64,000 nucleotides of DNA from Solen grandis (Eukaryota > Mollusca > Bivalvia > Adapedonta > Solenidae). The stretch lies in contig CM037791.1 of NCBI GenBank assembly GCA_021229015.1, positions 55,993,741-56,057,740 on the forward strand. The letters are read 5' to 3'. Positions 53,601 to 60,846 of this stretch are shown here, one piece after another (within the stretch, counting starts at the first letter, position 1; every line of letters starts with the position of its first letter). Below the pieces are notes generated by a model. It made no database searches, had not been told where the DNA came from, and was given only the letters and a program-made list of their open reading frames with translations. The translations under genes and the position numbers were made by a program.

Positions 53601-53901
53601 AAAAATAAACTTTGGTGTCATTGGAGCTGGTAAAAGATTTGCGAAAGATGATAACCTGCGATTGGACTTTGCTAGTAAATTTGGTGTGAATGCCTTTGAC
53701 ACAGAGTTTGACCAGGTGTTGGAATCAATTAGAGGCAGCGTGAAGGACAGTTTTATCATGATCCGCGGAATTTCAGACTACTACGATGGATCGATGAAGC
53801 CGGACTGGCAGCCATACTCAGCACTTGTGGCTGCTGCAGTCATGAAGTACATGATCAAGTCATTTGCACATCCCCATCTTTCGGAAGATGAACTGGAGTA
53901 G
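11619..53901 (+). CDS. Winged-helix plus nucleoside-phosphorylase-like (PNP/UDP) protein, 11 coding exons
   Basis: Joined exons: 11619-11631, 29202-29354, 32335-32423, 33076-33178, 33370-33489, 47166-47274, 48548-48666, 48986-49129, 49850-49975, 52871-53228, 53514-53901. They total 1722 nt (573 aa plus stop). Every junction is GT-AG and in phase. Residues 1-55 are polar with a basic patch (RIERKRK). Residues 56-159 form a region I do not recognise. Residues 168-233 look like a winged helix. Residues about 250-570 form a PNP/UDP-phosphorylase fold: first strand near 254, VGGG at 339-342, GD at 356-357, DTE at 507-509 and RGISDY ending in Asp533. The DTE Glu and Asp533 match the substrate and general-acid positions of MTA/SAH nucleosidase-type enzymes. 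Family knowledge suggests N-glycosidic bond cleavage of a purine nucleoside or nucleotide; the substrate is not known from sequence. No signal peptide or membrane segment is visible, so it is probably cytosolic or nuclear. I cannot name an orthologue. Confidence 0.92.
12046..12262 (+). repeat. tRNA-derived SINE
   Basis: A-box-like GTGGCTAAGTAGTTAGAG and B-box-like GGATCTGATCCC are followed by the tail CTGGTGTCAGGATCTTGTGA and GCATGATACTGCAG shared with other copies. Confidence 0.5.
12406..14134 (+). mobile_element. Helentron/Pearl-like tandem-core element 2
   Basis: The 5' end is TTTTTAGCTCACCAGAGCAC plus palindrome and TCCGTCGTC. One core is about 160 bp, three to four copies, with GATGAAACTTGGTA and TGGTTGCCATGGCAA. 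A second tandem of about 119 bp is at about 13695-13935. The 3' end is GGTGAGCG, the hairpin GGCCCTTGGGCC, then TCTTG. Confidence 0.7.
14222..16139 (+). repeat. 34-bp minisatellite, about 56 copies
   Basis: Almost perfect 34-bp units with phrases CTCAGTTCCTGAG and GACAGGTAGGATTATA fill 1.9 kb. CTCAG-TTC-CTGAG is a small inverted repeat. Interspersed variants read CCAAG, CCAG, CCG or TTCAG in place of CTCAG. Copies decay only in the last 200 bp. It starts about 90 bp after tandem-core element 2. Confidence 0.97.
17495..17570 (-). repeat. tRNA-like sequence (SINE head or tRNA pseudogene)
   Basis: On the minus strand GCTC-AGTGGTTA-GAGC forms a perfect D arm, and GGGTTCGATTCC is a consensus B box. 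The anticodon and T stems carry mismatches, so it is not an intact tRNA. An (AT)n run (17469-17484) borders it. Confidence 0.6.
17650..18195 (+). repeat. 67-68-bp satellite built from a SINE tail
   Basis: About eight copies of a unit containing GTGTGGTATCATGCAACC and GGATTGTTGGCCTGATGTC occur at roughly 67-bp steps. Single copies of the same phrase end SINE-like elements at 12190, 23980 and 24970, so the array looks like an expanded SINE 3' tail. Confidence 0.8.
18811..19091 (+). mobile_element. piggyBac-like MITE, copy 1
   Basis: TTAA duplications (18811 and 19088) flank termini CCCTTTCCCTCATA and its complement ATGAGG-GAAAGGG. The interior has a hairpin built on CATAAAACCTGATCAGCCTG and its complement. 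CCC/GGG ends with TTAA target sites are the piggyBac superfamily pattern. No ORF belongs to it. Confidence 0.8.
22440..22610 (+). repeat. SINE-like repeat
   Basis: GTCCAGTGGTAGGACACACA (A-box-like), a weak B box and a tail with GGGTACCAGAGAGTGC. The short ORFs reading through it are not genes. Confidence 0.35.
24129..24368 (+). mobile_element. piggyBac-like MITE, copy 2
   Basis: TTAA duplications at 24129 and 24365, with the same termini and central hairpin as copy 1 and slightly shorter arms. Confidence 0.8.
24836..25062 (+). repeat. tRNA-derived SINE
   Basis: AGCTTGGTCTGTAGC (A-box region) and AGGTTCAATCCCTGG (B box) are followed by the shared tail GTGTCTGGATAATTTGAC and GGTATCATGC. Confidence 0.5.
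25206..26060. mobile_element. DNA transposon with 13-bp TIRs, split by the assembly gap
   Basis: CAGGGTTGCCACA at 25206-25218 is matched by TGTGGCAACCCTG at 26048-26060. TTTGA abuts both ends (25201-25205, 26061-26065). GTCAGGGAAAA-type direct repeats cluster just inside both ends. The interior includes the 100-N gap. CAGGG ends suggest hAT, but the visible duplication is 5 bp. Confidence 0.75.
25491..25590. other. Assembly gap (100 N)
   Basis: A run of exactly 100 N, a placeholder of unknown true length, inside a transposon in the 17.6 kb intron. Confidence 1.
28115..28300 (+). repeat. Truncated tandem-core element fragment
   Basis: TTATGCTTCCTGAAGGGAGAG, then CCGTCCGTCC and TTTGTCCGGAGCATAACAC: a palindromic 5' end, a microsatellite and part of one core unit like that of the element at 39686. 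Confidence 0.45.
28590..28613. repeat. (CA)n microsatellite
   Basis: About 12 uninterrupted CA dinucleotides. Other simple tracts are G-runs at about 11321-11330 and 26586-26599 and an A-run at about 60351-60380. Confidence 0.95.
29202..29354 (+). CDS. Coding exon 2: polar N-terminus with basic patch
   Basis: The acceptor is TTTTTTCAG ending at 29201 and the donor is GTATGT at 29355, phase 1 to phase 1. It encodes a charged segment with THIRIERKRKLDLDTS, a possible nuclear-localisation patch. A Pearl/HINE-like element begins about 175 bp downstream. Confidence 0.88.
29530..31792 (+). mobile_element. Helentron/Pearl-like tandem-core element 3
   Basis: The 5' end is TTTTTAGCTCACCTGAGCAC with the palindrome GTGCTCAAGGTGAGC, then GTCCGGCGTCC repeats. 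The core is about 11-12 copies of a roughly 165-bp unit marked by ACCACAAGGCCTAG and GGGGTCAAAATTGGCCCC. The 3' end is CAGGTGAGCGATC, the hairpin GGGCCATCATGGCCC, TCTTG. The core is close to element 6 at 57079. Confidence 0.78.
32335..32423 (+). CDS. Coding exon 3
   Basis: The acceptor is TTACAG at 32329-32334 and the donor is GTGAGT at 32424. It enters in phase 1 and leaves in phase 0. It encodes an acidic start, then VQLGFNCFLVDTKTGERLV, which reads like paired beta strands opening a folded domain. Confidence 0.88.
32590..32680 (+). repeat. tRNA-like SINE fragment
   Basis: GTGTGGTCAAACAGTTATAG (A-box region) and GTGGGTTTAAATCTC (B box) at tRNA-like spacing. Confidence 0.45.
33076..33178 (+). 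CDS. Coding exon 4
   Basis: Encodes EAKFWYVEEADYLDQVTTG and an aromatic-rich continuation. The acceptor must be the AG at 33074-33075. The AG eight bases upstream (33066-33067) would shift frame and stop at a TGA in the exon. The donor GTATTA follows a split Asp codon (phase 1). Confidence 0.87.
33370..33489 (+). CDS. Coding exon 5
   Basis: The acceptor is TTGCAG and the donor is GTAACA at 33490, phase 1 to phase 1. It encodes a helical segment (FIKKCMKLMQRPEYNQAKK) and then a Gln/Asp-rich stretch ending in APRSP, probably the start of a disordered linker. It is followed by a 13.7 kb intron with microexon candidates. Confidence 0.88.
34849..35067 (+). mobile_element. TTAA-flanked MITE, subfamily B
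   Basis: TTAA at 34849 and 35064, termini CCCTTTATCTCAT and ATGAGGTAAAGGG. The interior differs from copies 1-4, with AGCTCCTGATCAGATAGTTC and its near complement. Confidence 0.7.
35451..35477 (+). CDS. Candidate 27-nt cassette microexon (EYLLFVDGK)
   Basis: The acceptor is TCTCCACTAG ending at 35450 and the donor is GTACGT at 35478. It keeps phase 1 on both sides, so it can be included or skipped without shifting frame. Its peptide would sit in the linker before the winged helix. No conservation data are visible here. Confidence 0.4.
35555..35766 (+). mobile_element. TTAA-flanked MITE, diverged
   Basis: TTAA at 35555 and 35763, with a degraded left terminus and GTAAAGGG at right. The hairpin ATGAAACCTGATGAGCCTG/CTGGCTGATAAGGTTTTAT is the same motif as in copies 1-4. 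Confidence 0.6.
37474..38614 (+). mobile_element. Helentron/Pearl-like tandem-core element 4
   Basis: The 5' end is TTTTTAGCTCACCTGAGCAC plus palindrome and a long (GTCC)n tract at 37530-37570. About six copies of a roughly 161-bp core are marked by CACTCTAGCATCTTCAT and AGGAGTTATGCCCCTTTTAA. The 3' end is AGGTGAGCGACC, the hairpin GGGCCATCTTGGCCC, TCTTG. Confidence 0.75.
38895..39035 (+). repeat. Dispersed repeat, copy A
   Basis: Shares CATCACCTC-TGTCC-ACCTAACACTCACAT and AAGACAAG-TGGGAT with 50318-50456. Both end near TTTAGTGATGGTTCTT. Confidence 0.5.
39456..41923. mobile_element. TA-flanked DNA transposon interrupted by a second element
   Basis: Left end CCGTAATCGTTTGAATATTA (39456-39481 in full) and right end (41898-41923) are 26-bp inverted repeats with two mismatches. 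TA flanks both sides (39454, 41924), as for Tc1/mariner-type elements. The interior is split by the tandem-core element at 39686-41256. A 34-bp tandem duplication lies at 41618-41685. No transposase ORF remains. Confidence 0.72.
39686..41256 (+). mobile_element. Tandem-core element, CCCCCG family, nested insertion
   Basis: It begins TATACCCCCGAAAC with the palindromic GTTTGGGGGGGTATA, then (GGTC)n. About eight copies of a roughly 146-bp core follow, marked by CCTTGTCCGGAG and GAAGTGCAGTGCACAAG. It ends with GCGGGGGTATTAATCACC. It is built like the AGCTCACC family but has different ends. The right boundary is uncertain by about 30 bp. Confidence 0.7.
42335..42420 (-). repeat. tRNA-derived SINE head
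   Basis: On the minus strand TAACATAGTGGTAACGCAC (A box) and AGATTCGATTTC (B box) at tRNA spacing. Confidence 0.5.
43681..43728 (+). CDS. Candidate 48-nt cassette microexon (acidic linker)
   Basis: It lies between an AG at 43679-43680 and the donor GTATAC at 43729, phase 1 on both sides. It would encode VILEESEEIPKNESSE, an acidic peptide suited to the disordered linker joining exon 5 to the winged-helix exon. The polypyrimidine tract is weak. Confidence 0.45.
44654..44665 (+). CDS. Candidate 12-nt cassette microexon (DSKA)
   Basis: A good T-rich tract and TAG at 44651-44653 precede 12 nt, followed by GTAATG at 44666. Phase 1 is kept on both sides. At this length chance occurrence is quite likely. 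It is listed because the frame and the neighbouring microexon candidate agree. Confidence 0.25.
47166..47274 (+). CDS. Coding exon 6: start of winged-helix-like domain
   Basis: The acceptor is TTTTTCAG and the donor is GTGAGA at 47275, phase 1 to phase 2. After a short linker (GLSPADTRP) it encodes the first helices (IEEIVRDKLLTVLESAYPNI, then LATEDLIK), the pattern of helix 1 and the first helix of a helix-turn-helix. Confidence 0.9.
48208..48430 (-). mobile_element. piggyBac-like MITE, copy 3, one end lost
   Basis: Reverse orientation. The terminus GAAAGGG-TTAA is present (TTAA at 48427) but the opposite terminus is replaced by unrelated DNA. A 67-bp central hairpin at 48230-48296 is nearly perfect. 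Confidence 0.75.
48548..48666 (+). CDS. Coding exon 7: recognition helix and wing
   Basis: The acceptor is TTGCAG and the donor is GTGAGC at 48667, phase 2 to phase 1. It encodes VGAEEAMIIQQLEELQSRNL, like a recognition helix, then a hairpin ending GGFIRLVLDEKT, like the wing. Whether it binds nucleic acid or protein is not visible. Confidence 0.9.
48683..48737. repeat. (GAT)n microsatellite
   Basis: GATGAT runs in two blocks 17 bp downstream of the donor of coding exon 7, inside the short intron. Confidence 0.85.
48986..49129 (+). CDS. Coding exon 8: first PNP strand
   Basis: The acceptor is TTACAG and the donor is GTAGGT at 49130, phase 1 to phase 1. After a Gln-rich linker, TIAVITANYCEKMAVDAMME matches the opening strand and helix of PNP-superfamily nucleosidases, where strand 1 is followed by an acidic helix. 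Confidence 0.9.
49850..49975 (+). CDS. Coding exon 9: PNP core
   Basis: The acceptor is CTTCAG and the donor is GTGGGT at 49976, phase 1 to phase 1. It encodes YTIGYIGDHKVVSTKLPMIG and a small-residue helix, equivalent to the second and third strands of the PNP fold. A piggyBac-like MITE begins 30 bp past the donor. Confidence 0.9.
50005..50246 (-). mobile_element. piggyBac-like MITE, copy 4
   Basis: TTAA duplications at 50005 and 50243, both termini intact, 67-bp central hairpin at 50046-50112. It begins 30 bp downstream of the donor of coding exon 9. Confidence 0.82.
50318..50456 (+). repeat. Dispersed repeat, copy B
   Basis: Counterpart of 38895-39035. Its end GGTATTAATCACC..TAGTGATAGTTCTT also matches the right end of the element at 39686-41256, linking the families. 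Confidence 0.5.
50464..51370 (+). mobile_element. Tandem-core element 5, AGCTCGAC subfamily
   Basis: The 5' end is TTTTTAGCTCGACTTTTCGAAG, itself palindromic. About three to four diverged copies of a roughly 175-bp core are marked by CCATAACnCTGGCTGTACTAC. The 3' end is the hairpin GCTGTC-TTATG-GACAGC and TCTTG. A separate family 3' end remnant is at 51586-51624. Confidence 0.65.
51935..52784. mobile_element. Tigger/pogo-like non-autonomous element
   Basis: TA-flanked (51933, 52785) with ends CAGTGAACCCCGGCTATCC and, inverted, CAGTCGAACCCTGGTTACC. CAGT termini with TA target sites are the pogo/Tigger pattern. Subterminal TATTTGAAT repeats occur at the right. No transposase remains. It ends 86 bp before coding exon 10. 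Confidence 0.75.
52871..53228 (+). CDS. Coding exon 10: glycine-rich PNP motif
   Basis: The acceptor is ATTTCAG and the donor is GTGAGT at 53229, phase 1 to phase 2. It encodes VFVVGVGGGVPHF, the glycine loop of the fold, then RLGDAMIS, matching the GDVVVS strand of nucleosidases. A longer charged insertion (residues about 370-445) follows. A Tigger-like element ends 86 bp upstream of the acceptor. Confidence 0.92.
53514..53901 (+). CDS. Coding exon 11: catalytic C-terminus and stop
   Basis: The acceptor is TTCTTCAG and the TAG stop is at 53899-53901. It carries the AFDTEFDQVLES motif (equivalent to the MEME segment) and IRGISDYYDGSMKPDWQPY, which closely resembles the RGICDY..WQ.Y motif of PNP domains on fungal NLR proteins. 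It ends with an acidic tail (LSEDELE). Confidence 0.93.
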
Positions 53902-56900
53902 ACATGAATCTTGTTCCATTGGGGGAAAAATATGCATTCATCATTACATAAACACTTTCTCATCTAGCTTTGCTTGTATATGGTAAACATAGGCAGTCTT
54001 TCATTTTGATAGGCATAGTTTTGTTCAAATTGTAGGTTGTATTTACTTATATAAAAGAAATAATTATGAATATTATGAATATCAAATTTTTATTCACTTG
54101 GTGCAAATAACTGATCCTATTATGTTGCATAAACAATATAAACTTAACTGGATAACAGTTGTCAGAAATACCACATTGGATATTTTATAAATGTATACCC
54201 GGTACTCTTTTGAAAAAGCTGATCTGATTTTTTTTCCATTTTCAAAACCATAAATCTTATTATTAGCACTTAAGGTAGAAATGTACTATGGAAAAGTGCT
54301 GCTACCCAGCACTGTCAGTAAACACAGTACAGAGCAACATCATGAACAAGGAGATGATATTGTATCTACTATTGCATGAAACTAGTGCTATTGTGCCATT
54401 AAATCACATTTCAGTTAATACCATTTGCATTCCTCTTGTCTAATTTTTTGTTTGTGAAGTCCATCAAGATATCTGTTACAGCATAATTAATGTTTACGTC
54501 ATTATTTTCATGCATTTATGAAACTTTCTGTGTGATTTCTTTCTTTATTCAAGAATGTTTTGGCCCAGTAGAAGTGAGCTCTAACTTTCTGTTGCTACTG
54601 CAGTGTCTTGCCTCTAAGTGATGTGGGTTTGAGTCTCACCTGGGCATAGGAAGTCTTGCAGGCTGTGGAAATGACATTTGGCTTTCAGACTTTTAACTGC
54701 TCCATTTGTATTAACAAAAATATTTTTTTCTAAATTTAGTTATTTTTTTCTTTTCTTTATAAGCCAGCTTGTATTTAGTGTCTATGTTACTTTTAATTGA
54801 ATACATTATTTGATTGTAGTACTAGTATATGAATAGTTATTAATTGTCATAATTCAAGACCTGTAGTTTGTTTTAAGTTCAGGTAAATAGATAAAGATTA
54901 TATGACTGATGGGGTTTTCTTTATATATTTTTAGTTGTTTAAACTTGATTTTTTTTAAATGCTCTTAAAGTCTAGGTTAGGAACTTTGGTGATAACTAAA
55001 TGGTATTAAATGGAGAAAAATCCCATAGCAGTATTGTCTAATAAACAACTCAAATTTTATTCTTAAATTCTTTGTACTTGATGAAATCAAGTTACTGGTA
55101 GTATCCTAAAGCCATTTATGTTTTTGAGAAAGAAATTTGCTTATAGCTGTAGATTTTTATGTGTATGTAGAGGCATAAATTTCTTATGTACAAACTGTAC
55201 TTAAATCAGTCATTCAATGACTTAAGTTAGAATTTCCTTGATAATAAATGTGTATGGTAATCAGAATTGCTACGTTCTCTGGAAGGTATGGCTAGATTTG
55301 AATGTCTGATTTAAAATACTTAAAAGGTTAAGAAAATCGTTTTAATATAATACATTAAAACATGTGCTTACAAATATAGAAAGAAAAAGAAAAAGAAAAA
55401 CTTTTTTTCACAAAACCAGTGAGTAAATGCCTGATATGTTTATGTACTAGAGCCTTATTTATTCCATATATATATTTATATATATGATACTGATGTTGGT
55501 TTACAATAGGTTTACTGTAGACATGCAATACTGAGATCAGAAATTTATTTTTAAGACTAAAGTAATCAATTGCACACAATTGCATAAAAATTGTATAGTA
55601 TGTGTAATTTTTTTTTTTTTTTTTTTTTAATGAAATATGTATAAATTTCAAGGTTGTACATTTTTATCGCAAAGTTATTTATATGTTGTGGTGGTTCTGT
55701 CGGTGAATTAATGCAGTTCATATACAAATATAGTACACTGTAAAGGTTATCCTCTCTTGTAATTGAGCTATACATATAAATATTCATATATATATTGTAT
55801 GAAGTTTCCCAGTCCTGGTTATGTCATTTAATTATTATGCTCACAAATTTGTTTTAATTTTCTGGCATACTAACAGGATTAGGTATTTTGATTGGTTACC
55901 TTTTGTTAAGTCTTTTGACTTGTTTTGTTTTACAGTCAATATAGGGATGTAGGTGTATCCACAATTGTAAGAACATTTATAATGAAATAAGTCATAGATT
56001 CTGTTAATATCTTCCATGTAGACCTGCCCTGCTTTTAACTTTATTTATATGAATCTTGTATCAGTGCTGTTTACAGTAAGTTTGGTGTATAGGATTGTAG
56101 GTGAGCTCAAACCATAATATCATTCACGGCTTTTTGGGTACATAAACAGGTAAATATTTTAATAGTACATGTATTTAATTATCATATGGAATACTGTCTA
56201 GGTTCCTCTCCTGGATAGGGTCAGATAATTTACGAATTGAAACTTTTGCGTCCCAGTTTTTATACCTTGTGCAGCTAAACTCCGATCAAAATTGTCAAAA
56301 CTTTTCTTAATAACTGTGGGTTTGATGACTAGATTGCAAAACATCATTTCTGAATAAAGCGTCTGAGACGAGGCTGTTGTTAGGTACATATGCTGTATTC
56401 ATACATGAACATCTCTTCATTTTCACAATTTCAGGATGTTAGTATAAACATTTTCATAGGTAATATTAGATGGATGGTGTACTTACTCTGAGTGTTAAAA
56501 AAATGAGTTCATATTTTCAGGACTTTGTTACTTCCTACTCCAGCCATGTCTGGTTTGTTGATTGGTTTATGAGCCTGTAGCAATATCTTAATCCCTACAC
56601 TACAATAAGGCCAGTGTGACAATTCACATGGATTCAGGTTTGATAGTGTTTGTTATACCATCTTAAAATAATATGAGGTGGGAACATTGGTAAGTCTTCT
56701 CAGACTGGAAAGTGTATAACATGGCGTTATTGTGTGGAAAGGGTTAAAGGAGAACATACCTGCTGGTATGTCTTGACATTGATAAATATTATTACATATT
56801 GCATCTTTTTCCCATATCCAGGTATGGCTGTTACTTTTACATGATTATACCAGTTAAATGCTTATTGTTATGAGCGATATTATGCATGTAAGCTGACACA

Positions 56901-56960
56901 TACATTCTTGTAAACTCCTTAAATGCCTTTAAATAAAATATTTTACTCTTTTATTAAAAT
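53902..56960 (+). terminator. 3' UTR with several poly(A) signals
   Basis: AT-rich DNA with no coding signal follows the stop. AATAAA occurs at 55040, 55243 (followed at once by TGTGTATGG) and 56932 (followed about 35 bp later by TGTGTTGT). The signals at 55243 and 56932 are the best ends, giving UTRs of about 1.4 or 3.0 kb. A tRNA-like SINE fragment sits at about 54575-54700 and a T-run at 55610-55628. Confidence 0.5.
54575..54700 (+). repeat. tRNA-like SINE in the 3' UTR
   Basis: AGTGAGCTCTAAC-type A-box region and GTGGGTTTGAGTCTCACC (B box), then a tail GGAAATGACATTTGGCTTTC. Confidence 0.45.
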
Positions 56961-57078
56961 AAAATGTGTGTTGTAATGCTTTGACGTTCCCATATAGATA
57001 AGGCTATTGATCTTTATGCCCCAAAACACAAGTCATGAGGTGTTATAAATTTCACATGGATATGTCCCAAGGAATGAA

Positions 57079-57990
57079 GTGCCAAGGTGAGCTTTTGGGA
57101 CCAGCCTTTGTCCAGCGTCCGGCGTCGTCGGTCGTCAATAATTTACTTAAAATTCTTCTCTGAAACTTCTGATGGGAAAGTGGTCAAACATTGTAAAGAT
57201 TTCCTAAGGTGACCCCCTATACAAATTGTTCAAATAGTTCCGGTCTGTTGCATAATTAGGTCACAGGAGCTAAAAATAGATTTTGAAAGTGAAATATTAA
57301 AAAATCATCTTCTCTGAAACCACAAGGCCTAGAGCTTAGATATTTGGTGTGTAGCATTGTCTAGTGGATCTCTACCAAGTTTGTTCAAATCATGACCATG
57401 GGGTCAAAATTGGCCCGGCCCCAGGGGTAACTTGATTTAACATAGCCTAATATAGGAAAAATCTGAAAAATCTTCTCAGAAACCACAAGGCCGGGGGTTT
57501 AGATATTTGGTGTGCAGCATAGTCTAGTAGATCACTACCAAGTTTGTTCATATCATGGCCCTGGGGTCAAAATTGGCCCTGTCATAGTGGTCACTTGATT
57601 TTACATAGGCTAATATAGGAAATACATGTAACTTGAAAAATCTTCATCTCAGATACCACAAGGCCTGGGGTTTAGATATTTGGTGTGTAGCATTGTATAG
57701 GGGATCTCTACCTAGTTTGTTCAAATCATGATCCTGGTGTCAAAATTGCCCCGCCCTAGGGGTCACTTGATTTAACAAAGGCTAATTATTATAGGAAAAA
57801 CTTGAAAAATCTCAGAAACCATAAGGCCTGGAGTGTAGATATTTGGTATGTAACATGGGCTAATACACCTCTACCAAATTTGTTCAAATCATGGCCCTGG
57901 GGTCAAAATTGGCCCTATCCCAGGGGTCACTTGATTTTACATAGCCTAATGATACCAGGTGAGCGATCCAGGGCCATTATGGCCCTCTTG
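57079..57990 (+). mobile_element. Helentron/Pearl-like tandem-core element 6, 5' end damaged
   Basis: Only the inner half of the 5' palindrome remains (GTGCCAAGGTGAGC), then GTCCGGCGTCGTCGG. About five copies of the 165-bp core of element 3 follow. The 3' end is CAGGTGAGCGATCC, the hairpin GGGCCATTATGGCCC, TCTTG. Confidence 0.72.
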
Positions 57991-60346
57991 TTTCTGGCAT
58001 GTCCTGGTTCTTTTTCTTCAGATCACTACCAGAGCACAAGTGCTCAGCACCAAAACATGCACGTTGTACTCATAATCCATGCACTCATTAAGGGTAAGCG
58101 AACATAAAGTATGCGGGTGAAGGGTTGAAAAGTCTGTCACCGAGCGCCTTTGTAAAGAATTCGTTTAAAAAAAAAGTACTGGTATATCTCTAGATCTTGA
58201 TGTTCAGTATGTAAGACTAGGGGTAGTTTCAGGACTGGTTGTTACAGAGTGACTGGCAGTAAAGCTTGATAATGCAGTGAGGTACGTCTCGTGTAGACAA
58301 AGTTCACAAGTGACTGAATTGTCACACCGCGGTTAAATTGTATACTTACCTAGGTTGCGTTCGTTACTAAAATATGACTTACGAACCGGTTTGTAGATTT
58401 GGCACTCTAGTAAATGAAATAATACTTAAAAATTCGATATATACTCCAGAACAAGGCCAGGGACCACCTTTCCATTATCGACCCTATTGAATTTCATGCA
58501 TTGCACTTTATAGATCCCAGTAAAAGCTTGGAAAGTTTTCAATTAAACCTGCTATTCTACTCAAAATCAATGAAATAAGTACAGAAAAGAAGATGATTAT
58601 ATGAAAAATCAATCTGCAAAATGTCTCAGTTCAAAGGATTATCCCGATAGATAGAATCGCTGATATATTAAATGACTGTAGGGACTCCTTCATGAAAATT
58701 TCTCGGAGATAAACATGAAGATTCCTGCAATTAATTGAGCTCTTTCACGTCAGACTAGGCACTTTCTTACGCGAAATATTGTGTAAAATAACCCATAGAT
58801 AATGTTGACATCCTCGCCTATCGTATGCATACAACGGTTCCATCTTTAGATCTCTTTTATTTATATTAATGTAAATTAAGCAATTTTAGAAACTCGACAG
58901 AAATACCGTAATCAGTGGCTTTGAAACTCCCTACATTCACCGTCTCAAAGATAATCGCCAGCTACTGTAAGAGACGGAATGTCCATTGATGCCATGATGT
59001 CCATAATTTGCTACAATCTGAGAGTTTTAAAACATTGGAGATAAAATGACATCTCTAGAACTGCATCTTTATTAATTACAGTAAATTTGGCGAATGCTGG
59101 AGAATAAGTGTCCATGTGTATATCAGTCCTGATTTGAGAAATCAATATGAAAATAAGGCAGTTAAAAGCCCCTGACACACAAATAAATTGAGTAGTACGT
59201 ATCTGATGATGACATACAGAGTACACTATAAGGGACTTAAACAAATGATTAAACCAAGATTTTTCAATTTACAAAGTTAACCAGAAAACTGACATCCTAG
59301 TCAGATTGTATGCTACTTTCCTCCATTTTCACTCCCTTGTATTCCATAATAGTACGCTATTATTAATCTATAATAGAGTTGGAAAATTTGGATGTATTTA
59401 AATACTTTTTTCTATCGAATATTCACCCATATGACTGTTAAGTCACCTGAGTAAGGTTGATATTTAAGGCATTTGAATTTATAAGAGTCCCGCTGAAACG
59501 GGGCAATAAATTCATATGAGGGTATCGAAGTAGTATACTGTTTTGATATGGTGAAGCAGTTTTGTTGTAGCAAATATTATGATAATCTTTCGTAAATGTG
59601 GCGAAAAATATATTAATTAGTTTTGATCTCGATATAACATATTCTGTAATTAGTAAATAGATGATAAATGAGCTTATCAATTAACTCAAACGAATCTGTG
59701 GATTGTATCCAAAATCGAACTTGGCCTGTAGTTTGGTATTATATACTTGCATACCAAGTATGAAAGTCTTTCCAAATTTATCGCACGGAAACGGTCATTT
59801 CATAATATAAGCTGCATTTAAATGGCACATAACTTTATATAGAATCACCAAATTCAACTTGACCTGTATTTTGCTATAATGTACTTGCACACCAAATATG
59901 AATTCAATACATAAAGGATTTCAAAAGTTTTTGCACGGAAACAGAATATCTACAGACAGACCCGTGGACGGACAGCGCCATACCATAATACGCTCCGTCA
60001 TTCGATGGACATTAAAAAAAAACAATAATCATTACATAAATTTATGTTTTTGAAATCCATCTGATGAAGTGTGAAAGAAGAAAATACGCATTTACCCATC
60101 CGCAAGATTTTATGCAGACAAATTCTGACCAATTTCAAGTCTCATGGGGATGTGGATTTGGAAAACAATATGGCATCTAGAGAGTTCACATTTATTTTTT
60201 AAGATGCCCTGGTGACCTACTTTTTGAAGCTATATGACCCAGATTTTAACTCATCTGAGATCGTTTTAACCTTGTTACAAAATGAATAGGCAAAAATGTG
60301 GCATCTAGAGTGTTCATATTTTCTTCCCAAGAATTAGAACTCATTC

Positions 60347-60382
<36 letters not shown>

Positions 60383-60840
60383 ATTTATTAATTCATATGG
60401 GTCCCGTGTCAGACTGGTCACATTTCCTACTTGATTTTACAAAGAAAATTTACTTTTGTAGTGCATAATATATAAATTTAATTTACAAAAACAATGTCTG
60501 TACATTTTAACGTATTTTTATCAAATTATTACATATTTAAGATTCATACATGGGTCCCATATGGGAAAAAATCTCTATATAGAGGCCCCACATTGTAAAA
60601 CCCATATGGGCATACCCAGATACAGCCAATATGGGCCCCATATACCCTTGCTATAGCAAGCATACCTCATATATGTGGGATATAACTGACCGTGATCAGA
60701 GGTTCTAGAATCCCTGCTGTGATTAAAACCACTAAGAGAACATAATGTTGTCTTTTTCGCATAAAAACAACAGAATATCAAGAACGTTAGGTGACTAGAC
60801 ATTTTATCAATAAATACCGGTACACAATATGTGTGCTTGC
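57991..60840. other. Intergenic region, no gene seen
   Basis: AT-rich. It contains a decayed two-unit repeat at about 59715-59945 (AACTTGnCCTGTAnTTTG and TTGCACGGAAAC in each), an A-run near 60351, and a cluster of CCCATATGGG-type palindromes at 60540-60660. Small ORFs here look like chance. Confidence 0.55.
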
Positions 60841-60846
60841 GCGCGA

